Source of the DNA: Scytonematopsis contorta HA4267-MV1
Lineage (GTDB): Bacteria; Cyanobacteriota; Cyanobacteriia; Cyanobacteriales; Nostocaceae
Direction: 5' to 3'
NCBI GenBank assembly: GCA_019359035.1
Contig: JAHHIC010000069.1
Span: 60,552-124,551, forward strand
Length of the DNA: 64,000 nt
Below are positions 1 to 7,466 of the stretch, in pieces. How positions within the stretch are numbered: the first letter of the stretch is position 1; the number at the start of each line of letters is the position of its first letter. Below the pieces are notes generated by a model, which searched no databases, was not told where the DNA came from, and saw nothing but the letters and a program-made list of their open reading frames with translations. Both the position numbers and the translations under genes were made by a program.

Positions 1-1
1 C

Positions 2-553
2 CACATTCTGCAATATGTGATTCCAGGAGAGAATGAATCGTTGATTCCTTTGGAACGCCGCTTCAACTGGGTGTGGTATGTCAATTACGAGCAAGAAACT
101 GAATTGCCGCATATTCTAACCGATAAAAACGGTCATCGTCGGGAATATTCTATCGCGCCAGGAAAGATCCATCCGGCTGTAGAACAAGCGATGCGAGCGT
201 ATGCCGATCAACTCTTAGCACTTCCGTTTCAAAAATTAGTGGCAGCAACCAAAGAACCATTTGTACAAGCCATTTTGGACCTTGCAGTACCGCAAATGGT
301 GTTTACTCGCATTGCCCTGATTGGTGACGCTGCTTTTATTCCCCGTCCCCATACGGCTGCCAGTACTGCTAAAGCTGCTGCCAATGCGATCGCTCTTATC
401 GATGCCTTGGTTGACTCCAATCATAATGTACCCAAGGCACTGGAGGCATGGGAAGGCGATCAGTTGGCACTAGGAATGCGCCTATGTAAATCGGGGCAGG
501 CTTTAGGAGAACGATCACAATTTATGTACGGTAAAGGACAAAGGTCGGGATAG
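2..553 (+). CDS. FAD-dependent monooxygenase, C-terminal part
   Basis: The reading frame is open to the left edge of the window, so the gene starts upstream and only about 183 residues are visible. The segment GDAAFIPRPHTA followed by a helix rich in Ala is the second FAD-contacting motif (GD-x-A-H/F-x-x-P) of class A flavoprotein hydroxylases, here closest in pattern to the 2,6-dihydroxypyridine hydroxylase-like group. Such enzymes use NAD(P)H and O2 to hydroxylate aromatic or heterocyclic substrates in the cytoplasm. The N-terminal GxGxxG motif lies outside the window. The substrate cannot be told. The GTG at 17 is probably an internal valine. Confidence 0.75.
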   Translation, partial: HILQYVIPGENESLIPLERRFNWVWYVNYEQETELPHILTDKNGHRREYSIAPGKIHPAVEQAMRAYADQLLALPFQKLVAATKEPFVQAILDLAVPQMVFTRIALIGDAAFIPRPHTAASTAKAAANAIALIDALVDSNHNVPKALEAWEGDQLALGMRLCKSGQALGERSQFMYGKGQRSG

Positions 554-572
554 TTTATATTTGAACAACTTA

Positions 573-755
573 TAGCGCTTTGTTTGCTTCCCCATTAAAA
601 AGATTCAGCATCTGGTTGCACCAAGATACAATCGGGTCGTTAGCCTCCAAAAGCGAGAAAGAACTGATACAGCGAGACCATTGGAAAGCACTAAAAGTTA
701 CATAGTCTGCCCAAGCTGGCTGGGAACCTGCTAGAAAGGACTGACAAAGCTATAT
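573..755 (-). pseudogene. Remnant of glutathione S-transferase C-terminus
   Basis: About 180 bp match, on the minus strand and with scattered substitutions, the C-terminal coding end of the intact glutathione S-transferase at 18575-19279 (shared stretch from 'tttgcttccccat' to 'aaggactgac'). No start codon or thioredoxin-fold half is present, so this is a broken copy. It is one of several fragments lying end to end between 555 and 1260. Confidence 0.85.
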
Positions 756-759
756 TACA

Positions 760-876
760 TCAGGAGGTGCTCTTCAACCACGAGATATTGCCCGTAGCGT
801 GCGGTTCATTTTAGAGCAGCCAGACCATGTTTTAATACCTAGAATGCTAGTTGTGCCTACAAATCAGCCTGTTTAA
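760..876 (+). pseudogene. Remnant of short-chain dehydrogenase C-terminus
   Basis: The frame reads 38 residues to a stop, including LQPRDIARSVRFILEQPDHV and ending PTNQPV. This is the usual tail of classical short-chain dehydrogenases (the 'LxPEDIAxAVxFALxQP' helix). The Rossmann fold and catalytic residues are absent and there is no start codon. It abuts the GST remnant of opposite orientation, which points to joining of fragments by recombination. Confidence 0.75.
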
Positions 877-927
877 GCTATATTTCAATAGACATCTCCA
901 ATAACTTAGAATATTAAGATTTCGGAG

Positions 928-1059
928 ATGTCTAATAAACAATTAGCACGGCGATTGCATCAGTCAAAATTGCTACTAGAATTGCCGTGGATTCGTTTAG
1001 CTCGCACTCGCGTGCCCCATTACCTGCATGTCATGGTTCTTCCCAACGAAAAAAAATAA
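928..1059 (+). pseudogene. Remnant of Crp/Fnr-family regulator (hinge part)
   Basis: The 43-codon frame contains KQLARRLHQSKLLLELPWIR and ends VMVLPNEKK before a stop. It matches residues ~116-153 of the intact Crp/Fnr protein at 12633-13238, which reads EQLARRLHQTKLLLELRGIR. Both the cyclic-nucleotide-like domain and the HTH are missing. It is followed at ~1082 by the same leader repeat that follows the intact gene, so gene end and leader were copied together and then eroded. Confidence 0.85.
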
Positions 1060-1081
1060 AAGTAATATTTGGTTAGGAGAC

Positions 1082-1197
1082 TTAATATAACTACATGTTC
1101 ATATTAATGAATGTTTATTTACTTAAAGCTTTTCTAGAAAATTGATTGTAATCATATAAATCTACCACCCTAATAGCCTATATCTTTTCTGGTAAAT
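1082..1197 (-). repeat. Leader repeat, copy 1 (contains FNR-like box)
   Basis: On the minus strand this matches the leader found at 10818-11036, 12450-12632 and 25546-25757. Shared blocks are 'aaatatagrctatta', the FNR-like box, 'tcaattttctagaaaag' and 'taaataaacattcatt'. In the two best-kept copies it lies between the crp-type gene (or its remnant) and a small exported protein, so it probably carries that protein's promoter. Here the downstream protein is gone and the nearest plus-strand gene is the dehydrogenase at 1423. Confidence 0.8.
1142..1155. promoter_or_regulatory. FNR-like box TTGAT-TGTA-ATCAT
   Basis: This is a near-palindrome with the FNR half-site TTGAT and a second half ATCAT, separated by 4 bp. 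It is one of six copies in the window with the same arrangement. It lies 268 bp before the dehydrogenase at 1423 and inside leader copy 1. Binding by the Crp/Fnr protein at 12633-13238 is inference. Confidence 0.55.
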
Positions 1198-1203
1198 ATT
1201 TTT

Positions 1204-1246
1204 ATTGGGGAAGGGTTGCGGCGCCATTTTGGGTTTAGTTTTAACT
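1204..1246 (+). pseudogene. Short remnant of reductase N-terminal coding sequence
   Basis: About 42 bp ('gggttgcggcgcc', 'tttggg', 'tttagtttt') match the segment at 3361-3402 that encodes the second transmembrane segment of the ferredoxin-reductase-like protein, with only a few differences. There is no coding continuity. It is a micro-fragment in the same graveyard as the GST, SDR and Crp remnants. Confidence 0.65.
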
Positions 1247-1422
1247 AAAAAGTTTAGATTTTACTGAGAAAATCATAAGAATTTTCAATGGTAAATTCTC
1301 AGCTTTCTAGATAGAAATTCTTAGGACTTAATAATTTTCATGTTGATTATTCAAGCAACAATCAAGTTAATTAGAGCAATATCTGATAACCAACAACGCT
1401 CCAACTCACAGGAAAAGCATTT

Positions 1423-2220
1423 ATGAAACTTAAAGGTAAAGTAGCCCTAGTTACAGGTAGCAGTCAGGGAATTGGACAGGGAATAGTTCTGCGTCTTGCT
1501 CGAGAAGGAGCAGATGTTGTGATTAATTATCGCTCTCACCCAGAAGGAGCAGAAGAAACATTGGCAAAAGTACAAAGCCTGGGTGGTAAATGTTACATGG
1601 CTCAATGTCCTAATTCTCACGGTTACACAATTAAGGCTGACTTAGGCAGTGTGGCAGAGGTAAGCCAACTAATAGCGGATAGTATCGACCATTTTGGCAA
1701 GCTAGATATTTTAGTCAATAATGCTGGAATTGAAAAACACGCATCCTTCTGGGAAATTACGGAAGAGGATTATGATGCAGTAATGAATGTAAACCTCAAA
1801 GGCGTTTTATTTGCAACTCAAGCATTTGTTCAACATTTAATGCAAAGCAATCGTCGGGGAAAAATTATTAACATCAGTTCGGTACATGAAGAACTGCCAT
1901 TTCCCAATTTTACTGCTTATTGCATGAGTAAAGGCGGAATGAAAATGCTGACTCGCAATCTATCCGTTGAGCTAGGTTCCTTAGGAATAACTATTAATAA
2001 TGTCGCGCCTGGTGCAATCGAAACTCCCATCAATACCAAGCTGTTGAACGACCCAGAAAAGCTGGGTGCGCTGTTACAGAATATTCCTCTCGGTCGTCTC
2101 GGTCAACCACAGGATGTTGCTTCCCTAGTAGCATTCTTGGCTTCTTCAGATGCAGACTATATTACAGGAAGCACCTTTTTTGTCGATGGCGGATTGCTCT
2201 GGAATTATCAGGAACAGTGA
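1423..2220 (+). CDS. Short-chain dehydrogenase, glucose 1-dehydrogenase-like
   Basis: This cytoplasmic NAD(P)-dependent oxidoreductase has 265 residues. Visible are the cofactor motif TGSSQGIG (11-18), NNAG (99-102), catalytic Ser153, Tyr166 and Lys170 with the usual 13-residue Ser-Tyr spacing, and a C-terminal TGSTFFVDGG. The pattern fits the glucose 1-dehydrogenase/3-oxoacyl-reductase subgroup; the substrate is not fixed by sequence. An extra segment around residues 58-70 (CYMAQCPNSHGYTIK) interrupts the usual strand before the conserved Asp73 and adds two cysteines. A ribosome-binding site (aggaaaa) precedes the ATG. It heads a same-strand run with the channel, reductase and GMC oxidoreductase genes, which suggests shared regulation. 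Confidence 0.9.
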   Translation: MKLKGKVALVTGSSQGIGQGIVLRLAREGADVVINYRSHPEGAEETLAKVQSLGGKCYMAQCPNSHGYTIKADLGSVAEVSQLIADSIDHFGKLDILVNNAGIEKHASFWEITEEDYDAVMNVNLKGVLFATQAFVQHLMQSNRRGKIINISSVHEELPFPNFTAYCMSKGGMKMLTRNLSVELGSLGITINNVAPGAIETPINTKLLNDPEKLGALLQNIPLGRLGQPQDVASLVAFLASSDADYITGSTFFVDGGLLWNYQEQ

Positions 2221-2249
2221 TGGTTTTGAGTTTCGAGTTGCCAACAATT

Positions 2250-2310
2250 CAAAATCTAAAATCTAAAATCTAAAATCCAAAATCTAAAATCCAAAATCCA
2301 AAATCTAAGA
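2250..2310. repeat. Short tandem heptanucleotide repeats (STRR type)
   Basis: About eight units of AAAATCT or AAAATCC fill the gap between the dehydrogenase and the aquaporin-like gene. Such tandem heptamers are characteristic of Nostoc-like genomes and usually lie between genes. No promoter is obvious within it. Confidence 0.9.
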
Positions 2311-2315
2311 TTACC

Positions 2316-3146
2316 ATGAATACTCTACGCAGGCACTACCCCGAATATTTAATGGAAGCTGCTGGTTTGGGAATATTTATGATTTCTGCGGCTGTTGTCG
2401 CGACATTTTTGTCACACCCAGATTCTCCCGTGCGGCAGGCAATTTCGGAACCACTGCTGCGACGCGCTTTGATGGGTCTGCTAATGGGATTCACTGCTAT
2501 TTCTCTTATCTACTCGCCTTGGGGTAAACAATCTGGCGCACATTTCAACCCTGCTGTCACCTTCACTTTTTTTCGTTTAGGTAAAGTAAAAGCTTTAGAC
2601 ACTTTTTTTTACATCTTAGCGCAATTTATTGGAGGTTTGCTAGGACTACTTGTAGCTGGGAAATTGTTAGGAGAAGCTATTACCCATCCCGCAGTTAATT
2701 ATATTGTCACAACTCCCGGTAGGGGTGGAGCCATAATTGCCTTCATCGCTGAAATAATTATCTCCTTCGGGATGATGCTAATGGTACTGTTTGTCTCCAA
2801 TAATCCAAAGCTGGGAAAATATACCGGAATATTTTCAGGTATATTGATTGCAACTTATATAACCGTAGAAGCGCCACTGTCAGGTATGAGCATGAACCCC
2901 TCTCGTACAATGATTTCGGCAATTCACGCACAGGTTTTTTCTGCTATTTGGGTATATTTAACGGCTCCAATTATCGGGATGCTTTTAGCCGCCGAGATTT
3001 ACGTGAGACTGATGGGCAAAAATGCTGTAAAGTGCGCCAAATTGCATCATCATAACAATAAACGTTGCATTTTTTGCTGTGGTTATCGTCAGCAAATGTT
3101 GCGTGATGGGAAATGCCTATTAAGCGACCGTTTACCTCATACTTAG
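2316..3146 (+). CDS. MIP/aquaporin-family channel with Cys/His-rich tail
   Basis: This inner-membrane channel has 276 residues and about six hydrophobic segments. The first pore motif is canonical (NPA, 78-80, in HFNPAVT). The second is NPS (194-196, in MNPSRT). The conserved Arg after the second motif (R197) is kept. It may conduct water, glycerol or another small neutral solute. The last ~40 residues, after the sixth helix, are unusual: CAKLHHHNNKRCIFCCGYRQ has four cysteines and three adjacent histidines in a polar tail and could bind a metal. No strong ribosome-binding site is visible before the ATG. The gene lies between an SDR and a reductase gene on the same strand. Confidence 0.88.
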   Translation: MNTLRRHYPEYLMEAAGLGIFMISAAVVATFLSHPDSPVRQAISEPLLRRALMGLLMGFTAISLIYSPWGKQSGAHFNPAVTFTFFRLGKVKALDTFFYILAQFIGGLLGLLVAGKLLGEAITHPAVNYIVTTPGRGGAIIAFIAEIIISFGMMLMVLFVSNNPKLGKYTGIFSGILIATYITVEAPLSGMSMNPSRTMISAIHAQVFSAIWVYLTAPIIGMLLAAEIYVRLMGKNAVKCAKLHHHNNKRCIFCCGYRQQMLRDGKCLLSDRLPHT

Positions 3147-3198
3147 TATTACCAGGTAAAATAAAAAAAACTATGAAAACGCCAAGGATATCAAGAAG

Positions 3199-4518
3199 AT
3201 GTTAGAAAATATTCGACAAATTCATAATCCGATAATTAGAACTTTTACCACTGCTAGTATAGCATTTTCAGCAGTCACCATTCTTTCTGGAATACTACTT
3301 GGTTTTACCCATCCTAAAGATAAATCAGCCTCTCAAATTGGTGTATATTCATCGCTATTAGGGACGGGTTGCGGCGCGATTTTTGGTTTACTATTAACGA
3401 GTAATAGCAGTCAGCAAAAAGCCAAACAACAAATATGTGATACCAAGATTTGGAAAGATTGGCGTAATTTTGTTGTAGTTCGCAAGGTTAAAGAAAGCGA
3501 AGAAATTACATCTTTCTATTTGCAATCAGAAGACAAAGAGGAAATCCCCAACTTTCAACCTGGTCAATTTTTAACTATCAAACTAGATATTCCCGGACAA
3601 GATAAACCAGTAATTCGTACTTATTCGCTTTCTGATTATCCCGAACCTTGTAATTACTATCGTTTATCAATTAAGCGCGAACCGGCACCCAAAGGTTTTG
3701 ATGTACCACCAGGAGTTGCATCGAATTTTATGCATGATTATATTCGCGAAGGTTCGGTAATTCCAGCCAAAGCACCCAACGGAAAATTTGTTCTTGATGT
3801 TAATAAGCCTATGACTGCGGTGTTAATTAGCAACGGTGTGGGAATTACTCCCATGATAAGCATGGCAAAAGCTGCAACTCGTCTTAATCCTAATCGTTCA
3901 ATTTGGTTTGTACATGGTACGAGGGATGGTCAATTTCATGCTTTCCGCGATGAAGTTTTGGAAATTACCCAACAAAATCCTAATCTTAATGTGCATTTTC
4001 GATATAGTCGTCCACTTCTTAAAGATGAGGGTAAATACCACAGCATGGGTTATGTTGATGCTGCTTTAATTAAAGAGTTAGTTCAACAAGAAGCTGAGTA
4101 TTTTCTGTGTGGCTCTCCCACTTTTATGCAGTCCATAATGGACGGACTTAAGGAATCTGGAGTCCCTGGAAATCGAATTTTATTTGAATCTTTCGGTAAA
4201 CCAATGAAGGTTGCTTCTGAGAAAATAACTGCTGCTGTAAATATCGGTAATGATGTTGAGCAAGCAGAAATTGTCTTTACAAAATCGGGTAAAACACTTA
4301 ATTGGAAACAGGGAGATGGTAGTATTTTAGAATTTGCCGAAGCGAATAAAATTTCTCCTCCCTTTAGTTGTCGTGTGGGTATTTGTGGTACTTGTATGTG
4401 TAAAATTCGTGGGGGTGAGGTTGCTTATCAGGAGGAACCAAGTGCGGAAATTGATGAGGGTTCTGTGTTGATTTGTGTTTCTCAACCTGGGAGTTCAAGG
4501 GTGGTTTTGGATATTTGA
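3199..4518 (+). CDS. Membrane-anchored FAD/NAD(P) reductase with C-terminal [2Fe-2S] ferredoxin domain
   Basis: Order of parts in 439 residues: two hydrophobic segments (about 14-36 and 48-66) as an anchor; a flavin-binding barrel with RTYSLSDY; an NAD(P)-binding domain with SNGVGITPM; and a plant-type ferredoxin domain with Cys391, Cys396, Cys399 and Cys426. This is the layout of flavohemoglobin-reductase-like, Hcr-like and phthalate-dioxygenase-reductase-like proteins: electrons pass from NAD(P)H through FAD to the 2Fe-2S cluster and on to an unknown acceptor. No globin domain is present. The site aagga lies upstream of the ATG. Neighbours on the same strand are a channel and a DUF5996-like protein. 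The physiological partner is unknown. Confidence 0.88.
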   Translation: MLENIRQIHNPIIRTFTTASIAFSAVTILSGILLGFTHPKDKSASQIGVYSSLLGTGCGAIFGLLLTSNSSQQKAKQQICDTKIWKDWRNFVVVRKVKESEEITSFYLQSEDKEEIPNFQPGQFLTIKLDIPGQDKPVIRTYSLSDYPEPCNYYRLSIKREPAPKGFDVPPGVASNFMHDYIREGSVIPAKAPNGKFVLDVNKPMTAVLISNGVGITPMISMAKAATRLNPNRSIWFVHGTRDGQFHAFRDEVLEITQQNPNLNVHFRYSRPLLKDEGKYHSMGYVDAALIKELVQQEAEYFLCGSPTFMQSIMDGLKESGVPGNRILFESFGKPMKVASEKITAAVNIGNDVEQAEIVFTKSGKTLNWKQGDGSILEFAEANKISPPFSCRVGICGTCMCKIRGGEVAYQEEPSAEIDEGSVLICVSQPGSSRVVLDI

Positions 4519-4572
4519 TATTGAGGGTAAAAAATTATTAGCAACTGCTCCTAAATACGGATTATAAATATT

Positions 4573-5427
4573 ATGAGTACTTCATGGCAAACAACAGGTA
4601 AAATTAATCCGCAAGTACTGACAGAAAGTAGATTGCAAATGCACTATGCAATTCAGTTTATTGCTGCAACTGGTGCTGCACTTGCGGAACCGTTAACGGA
4701 CTACAGCCACACAAGCCTTGAATGGTATCCGGAGTTAGAAGTTTTTGTTGGAGCATTAATTAGAGCAAACAAAAACTTTAGACTCGGATTAGAACCAGTA
4801 AGTTTAACCTCAATAATTTTGTCGAAAGAAGGCGATACGATTGCCACATTACCTCTACATCAACAAACAATGCTAGAAGCATTAAATTGGCACAAGCAAG
4901 AAATTGCTAAATTAGGTATTGATACTAGCGAGATAAGTCTTTTGGACTATCCTAAAGATGATTTCCCTGACTATAAAGTAGCTCATGGTTCAGTTTTTAA
5001 TACAAATAAACAAGAATCTGAAAGACAGGAACTCATCAATTACTACGCTAATACTCAGCAAATTTTACAGTCAATAGCTGCCGTTACTGACTCAGCATCA
5101 GCTATCCATATCTGGCCTCATCATTTTGATATCGCCACATTAATTACTTTGGCTGGAATGAAAAATGGAGAACCTAGAACAATTGGAATTGGTATGTCTC
5201 CTGGAGATACCAGCTACAACGAACCTTATTGGTATGTGTCTGGTTATCCTTATCCTGAAATAACAAATCTTCCGGAGTTAGAAGGAGGATTTTGGCACAC
5301 TAAACAATGGGTTGGTGCTGTTCTCACTGCTTCTCTATTAAGTCCTGAGGCAGATGTGCAACGCAAGCAAATTACTGCTTTTTTGAATTCAGCTTTCCAA
5401 GCTTCAAAAAACTTACTTCAAGTATAA
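4573..5427 (+). CDS. Conserved protein, DUF5996-like
   Basis: This is a soluble protein of 284 residues with no signal peptide and no membrane segment. The most telling motif is HIWPHHFDIATLI near residue 180, which resembles the WPHHFD block of DUF5996 proteins, followed by an aromatic-rich segment (EPYWYVSGYPYP). The clustered His and Asp suggest a metal or substrate site, but no activity is known for the family and none is inferred. It lies 54 bp after the reductase and 25 bp before the GMC oxidoreductase, so all three are probably co-transcribed. Confidence 0.7.
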   Translation: MSTSWQTTGKINPQVLTESRLQMHYAIQFIAATGAALAEPLTDYSHTSLEWYPELEVFVGALIRANKNFRLGLEPVSLTSIILSKEGDTIATLPLHQQTMLEALNWHKQEIAKLGIDTSEISLLDYPKDDFPDYKVAHGSVFNTNKQESERQELINYYANTQQILQSIAAVTDSASAIHIWPHHFDIATLITLAGMKNGEPRTIGIGMSPGDTSYNEPYWYVSGYPYPEITNLPELEGGFWHTKQWVGAVLTASLLSPEADVQRKQITAFLNSAFQASKNLLQV

Positions 5428-5452
5428 ATTAAACGTCACATTCATTTGAGAA

Positions 5453-7009
5453 ATGATTACTAACCATTACGACATCATTATCATTGGCACGGGTGCTGGC
5501 GGAGGTACGCTAGCCTATAAACTCGCTTCCACTGGTAAGAAAATTCTCCTTTTAGAACGTGGTTCCTACCTCCCCAGAGAAAAAGCAAATTGGGACAGTG
5601 TGGAAGTGGTACGCAAAGAACGCTATCACACCACTGAAGTTTGGTATGATAAACATGGTCATCCGATACATCCAGGAGTCGGTTATTTCGTAGGTGGCAA
5701 TACTAAGGTGTATGGTGGTGCGCTGTTTCGGTTTAGGGAACGGGATTTTGAAAAAGTACATCATGTTGGTGGTATTTCCCCAGAATGGTGTTTGAAATAT
5801 CGAGACTTTGAACCTTATTACACAGAAGCTGAAAAACTCTATGAAGTTCGCGGACAGCACGGAATTGACCCAACGGAGCCTCCTGCTAGCACAGACTATT
5901 CCTTTCCTCCCATCAGTCACGAACCGCGCATTCAAGAAATACACAATGACTTGAAATCAAAAGGTTTTCACCCCTTTTATTTGCCTTTAGCAATCAAACT
6001 TAACGAGGTGCATCGTCGTTTAAGTGCCTGTATTCGCTGTAACACTTGCGATGGGTTTCCCTGTCTTGTGGATGGGAAAGGTGATGCGGATATTAACTGC
6101 GTCCGTCCGACAGAAAAATATGAAAATTTGACCCTAATTACTGAAGCCAAGGTCTTGCAATTACACACTAGTCCATCGGGAAGAGAAGTGACAAAGGTAG
6201 AAGTAGAAATTGCAGGCGAAATACAGTATTTTTCTGGAGATATTGTCGTAGTCGCTTGTGGTGCAATTAATTCTGCTGCCTTATTATTACGTTCAGCAAA
6301 TGACAAACACCACTATGGACTGGCAAATAGTTCCAACCAAGTAGGACGTAATTTAATGAAGCACCAAAATGGGGCAATTATTGGCCTCAGTTTCAAACCC
6401 AACCCCACAGTATTTCAAAAGACAATGGCAATTAATGATTTCTACTGGGGTGAGCCAGGATTTAATTACCCAATGGGTCATGTACAATTGCTGGGTAAAG
6501 TTGATGCCGAGATGATTGCGATGGAGGCGAAATCTATAACAAAAATTCCTTTTGAGGAAAAACATGCTTATGATAAAGTTGCCACTCATTCTGTAGATTG
6601 GTGGTTGACTGCGGAGGATTTACCTGACCCTAATAATAGGGTGTTAATCAAGGGAGATAGCATCCAGTTCAACTATACAGAAAATAACACTGCTGCCTAT
6701 GACCGACTTTTAACCCGTTGGATTGAAGTATTAAAGTCAATAGGTTGTGGAGACAAAATTTTCCCCTATTCTTTGTATTTCCGCAAAAAAATTCCTATCC
6801 AAGGTGTAGCACATCAATGCGGTACTTGTCGCTTTGGAGAAGACCCACAAACTACGGTGTTAGATTTAAACTGTCGCACTCATGATGTAGATAATCTTTA
6901 TGTTGTAGATAGCAGTTTCTTTCCTTCAAGTGCAGCAGTAAATCCAACGTTAACAATTATCGCGAATGCGTTGAGGGTTGGAGAAAATTTGATTGGACGA
7001 ATGAGTTAG
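5453..7009 (+). CDS. GMC-family FAD oxidoreductase
   Basis: This 518-residue flavoprotein has the dinucleotide motif GTGAGGG (12-18), an ERG acceptor strand end, and a C-terminal domain with the active-site pair of the GMC family, His454 (in HQCGTCRFG) and Asn497 (in NPTLTI). The family (glucose, choline, cholesterol and alcohol oxidases or dehydrogenases) oxidises alcohol groups and passes electrons to O2, quinones or a protein. A cysteine cluster CIRCNTCDGFPC (Cys193, 196, 199, 204) in the substrate domain is notable and may bind metal or form disulfides. It ends the dehydrogenase-channel-reductase run and is followed by a small exported protein. The substrate is probably a sugar or polyol, by context only. 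Confidence 0.9.
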   Translation: MITNHYDIIIIGTGAGGGTLAYKLASTGKKILLLERGSYLPREKANWDSVEVVRKERYHTTEVWYDKHGHPIHPGVGYFVGGNTKVYGGALFRFRERDFEKVHHVGGISPEWCLKYRDFEPYYTEAEKLYEVRGQHGIDPTEPPASTDYSFPPISHEPRIQEIHNDLKSKGFHPFYLPLAIKLNEVHRRLSACIRCNTCDGFPCLVDGKGDADINCVRPTEKYENLTLITEAKVLQLHTSPSGREVTKVEVEIAGEIQYFSGDIVVVACGAINSAALLLRSANDKHHYGLANSSNQVGRNLMKHQNGAIIGLSFKPNPTVFQKTMAINDFYWGEPGFNYPMGHVQLLGKVDAEMIAMEAKSITKIPFEEKHAYDKVATHSVDWWLTAEDLPDPNNRVLIKGDSIQFNYTENNTAAYDRLLTRWIEVLKSIGCGDKIFPYSLYFRKKIPIQGVAHQCGTCRFGEDPQTTVLDLNCRTHDVDNLYVVDSSFFPSSAAVNPTLTIIANALRVGENLIGRMS

Positions 7010-7062
7010 CAGAAACTTACGATTAGTCATTTAACCAGATAAAATGTATGAGGAAAAATAAC

Positions 7063-7362
7063 ATGAAAGTTTCATTACATAGTATTCTTTCTACCTTACT
7101 TCTAGCATTATTCGCGTCCTCTGCTAATAGTGCTTTTGGATTTACACCAACTCGACATGGTATAGAATCAGTTCAAACAAATATATCTACCGAGGGTCAA
7201 ATTAGCGTGCCAATGATGCAATCAATGCCAACAAACCATTCTGTTAGTAGTTTTATACCAACTCGACATGGTGTCGAATATCAAGCATCACAATCTACTA
7301 AGAGTCAGTCTTCTGGTACTGGTTTTAAGCCTGCTCGGCACGGATTAGAATACAGAAATTAA
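7063..7362 (+). CDS. Small exported protein with three RHG[IVL]E repeats
   Basis: I chose the ATG at 7063 rather than 7048 because 'gagg' lies eight bases before it; this gives 99 residues. A signal peptide is clear ([23 protein letters not shown]). The mature part has three copies of F-x-P-[TA]-R-H-G-[IVL]-E-[SY]: [20 protein letters not shown] and [10 protein letters not shown], joined by Ser/Gln/Thr-rich linkers. I do not recognise a named family. The related motif TRHGKE follows the signal peptide of the small protein at 15149-15520. It may act in the periplasm or outside the cell; function unknown. Confidence 0.75.
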   Translation: MKVSLHSILSTLLLALFASSANSAFGFTPTRHGIESVQTNISTEGQISVPMMQSMPTNHSVSSFIPTRHGVEYQASQSTKSQSSGTGFKPARHGLEYRN

Positions 7363-7466
7363 GCAATTGGCACATTATTCATCTCGTAGGGTTGTCAGAG
7401 ACAGATATTATAAAGCATTGTAAAACGTTTTCTAGCGGTGCGGTTACACACGGAGTGATGCAAATT

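Noticed and set aside
7048..7062. Upstream ATG for the RHG-repeat protein
   Set aside because: Its ATG overlaps the ribosome-binding site of the ATG at 7063, and the extra residues MRKNN add nothing to the signal peptide.
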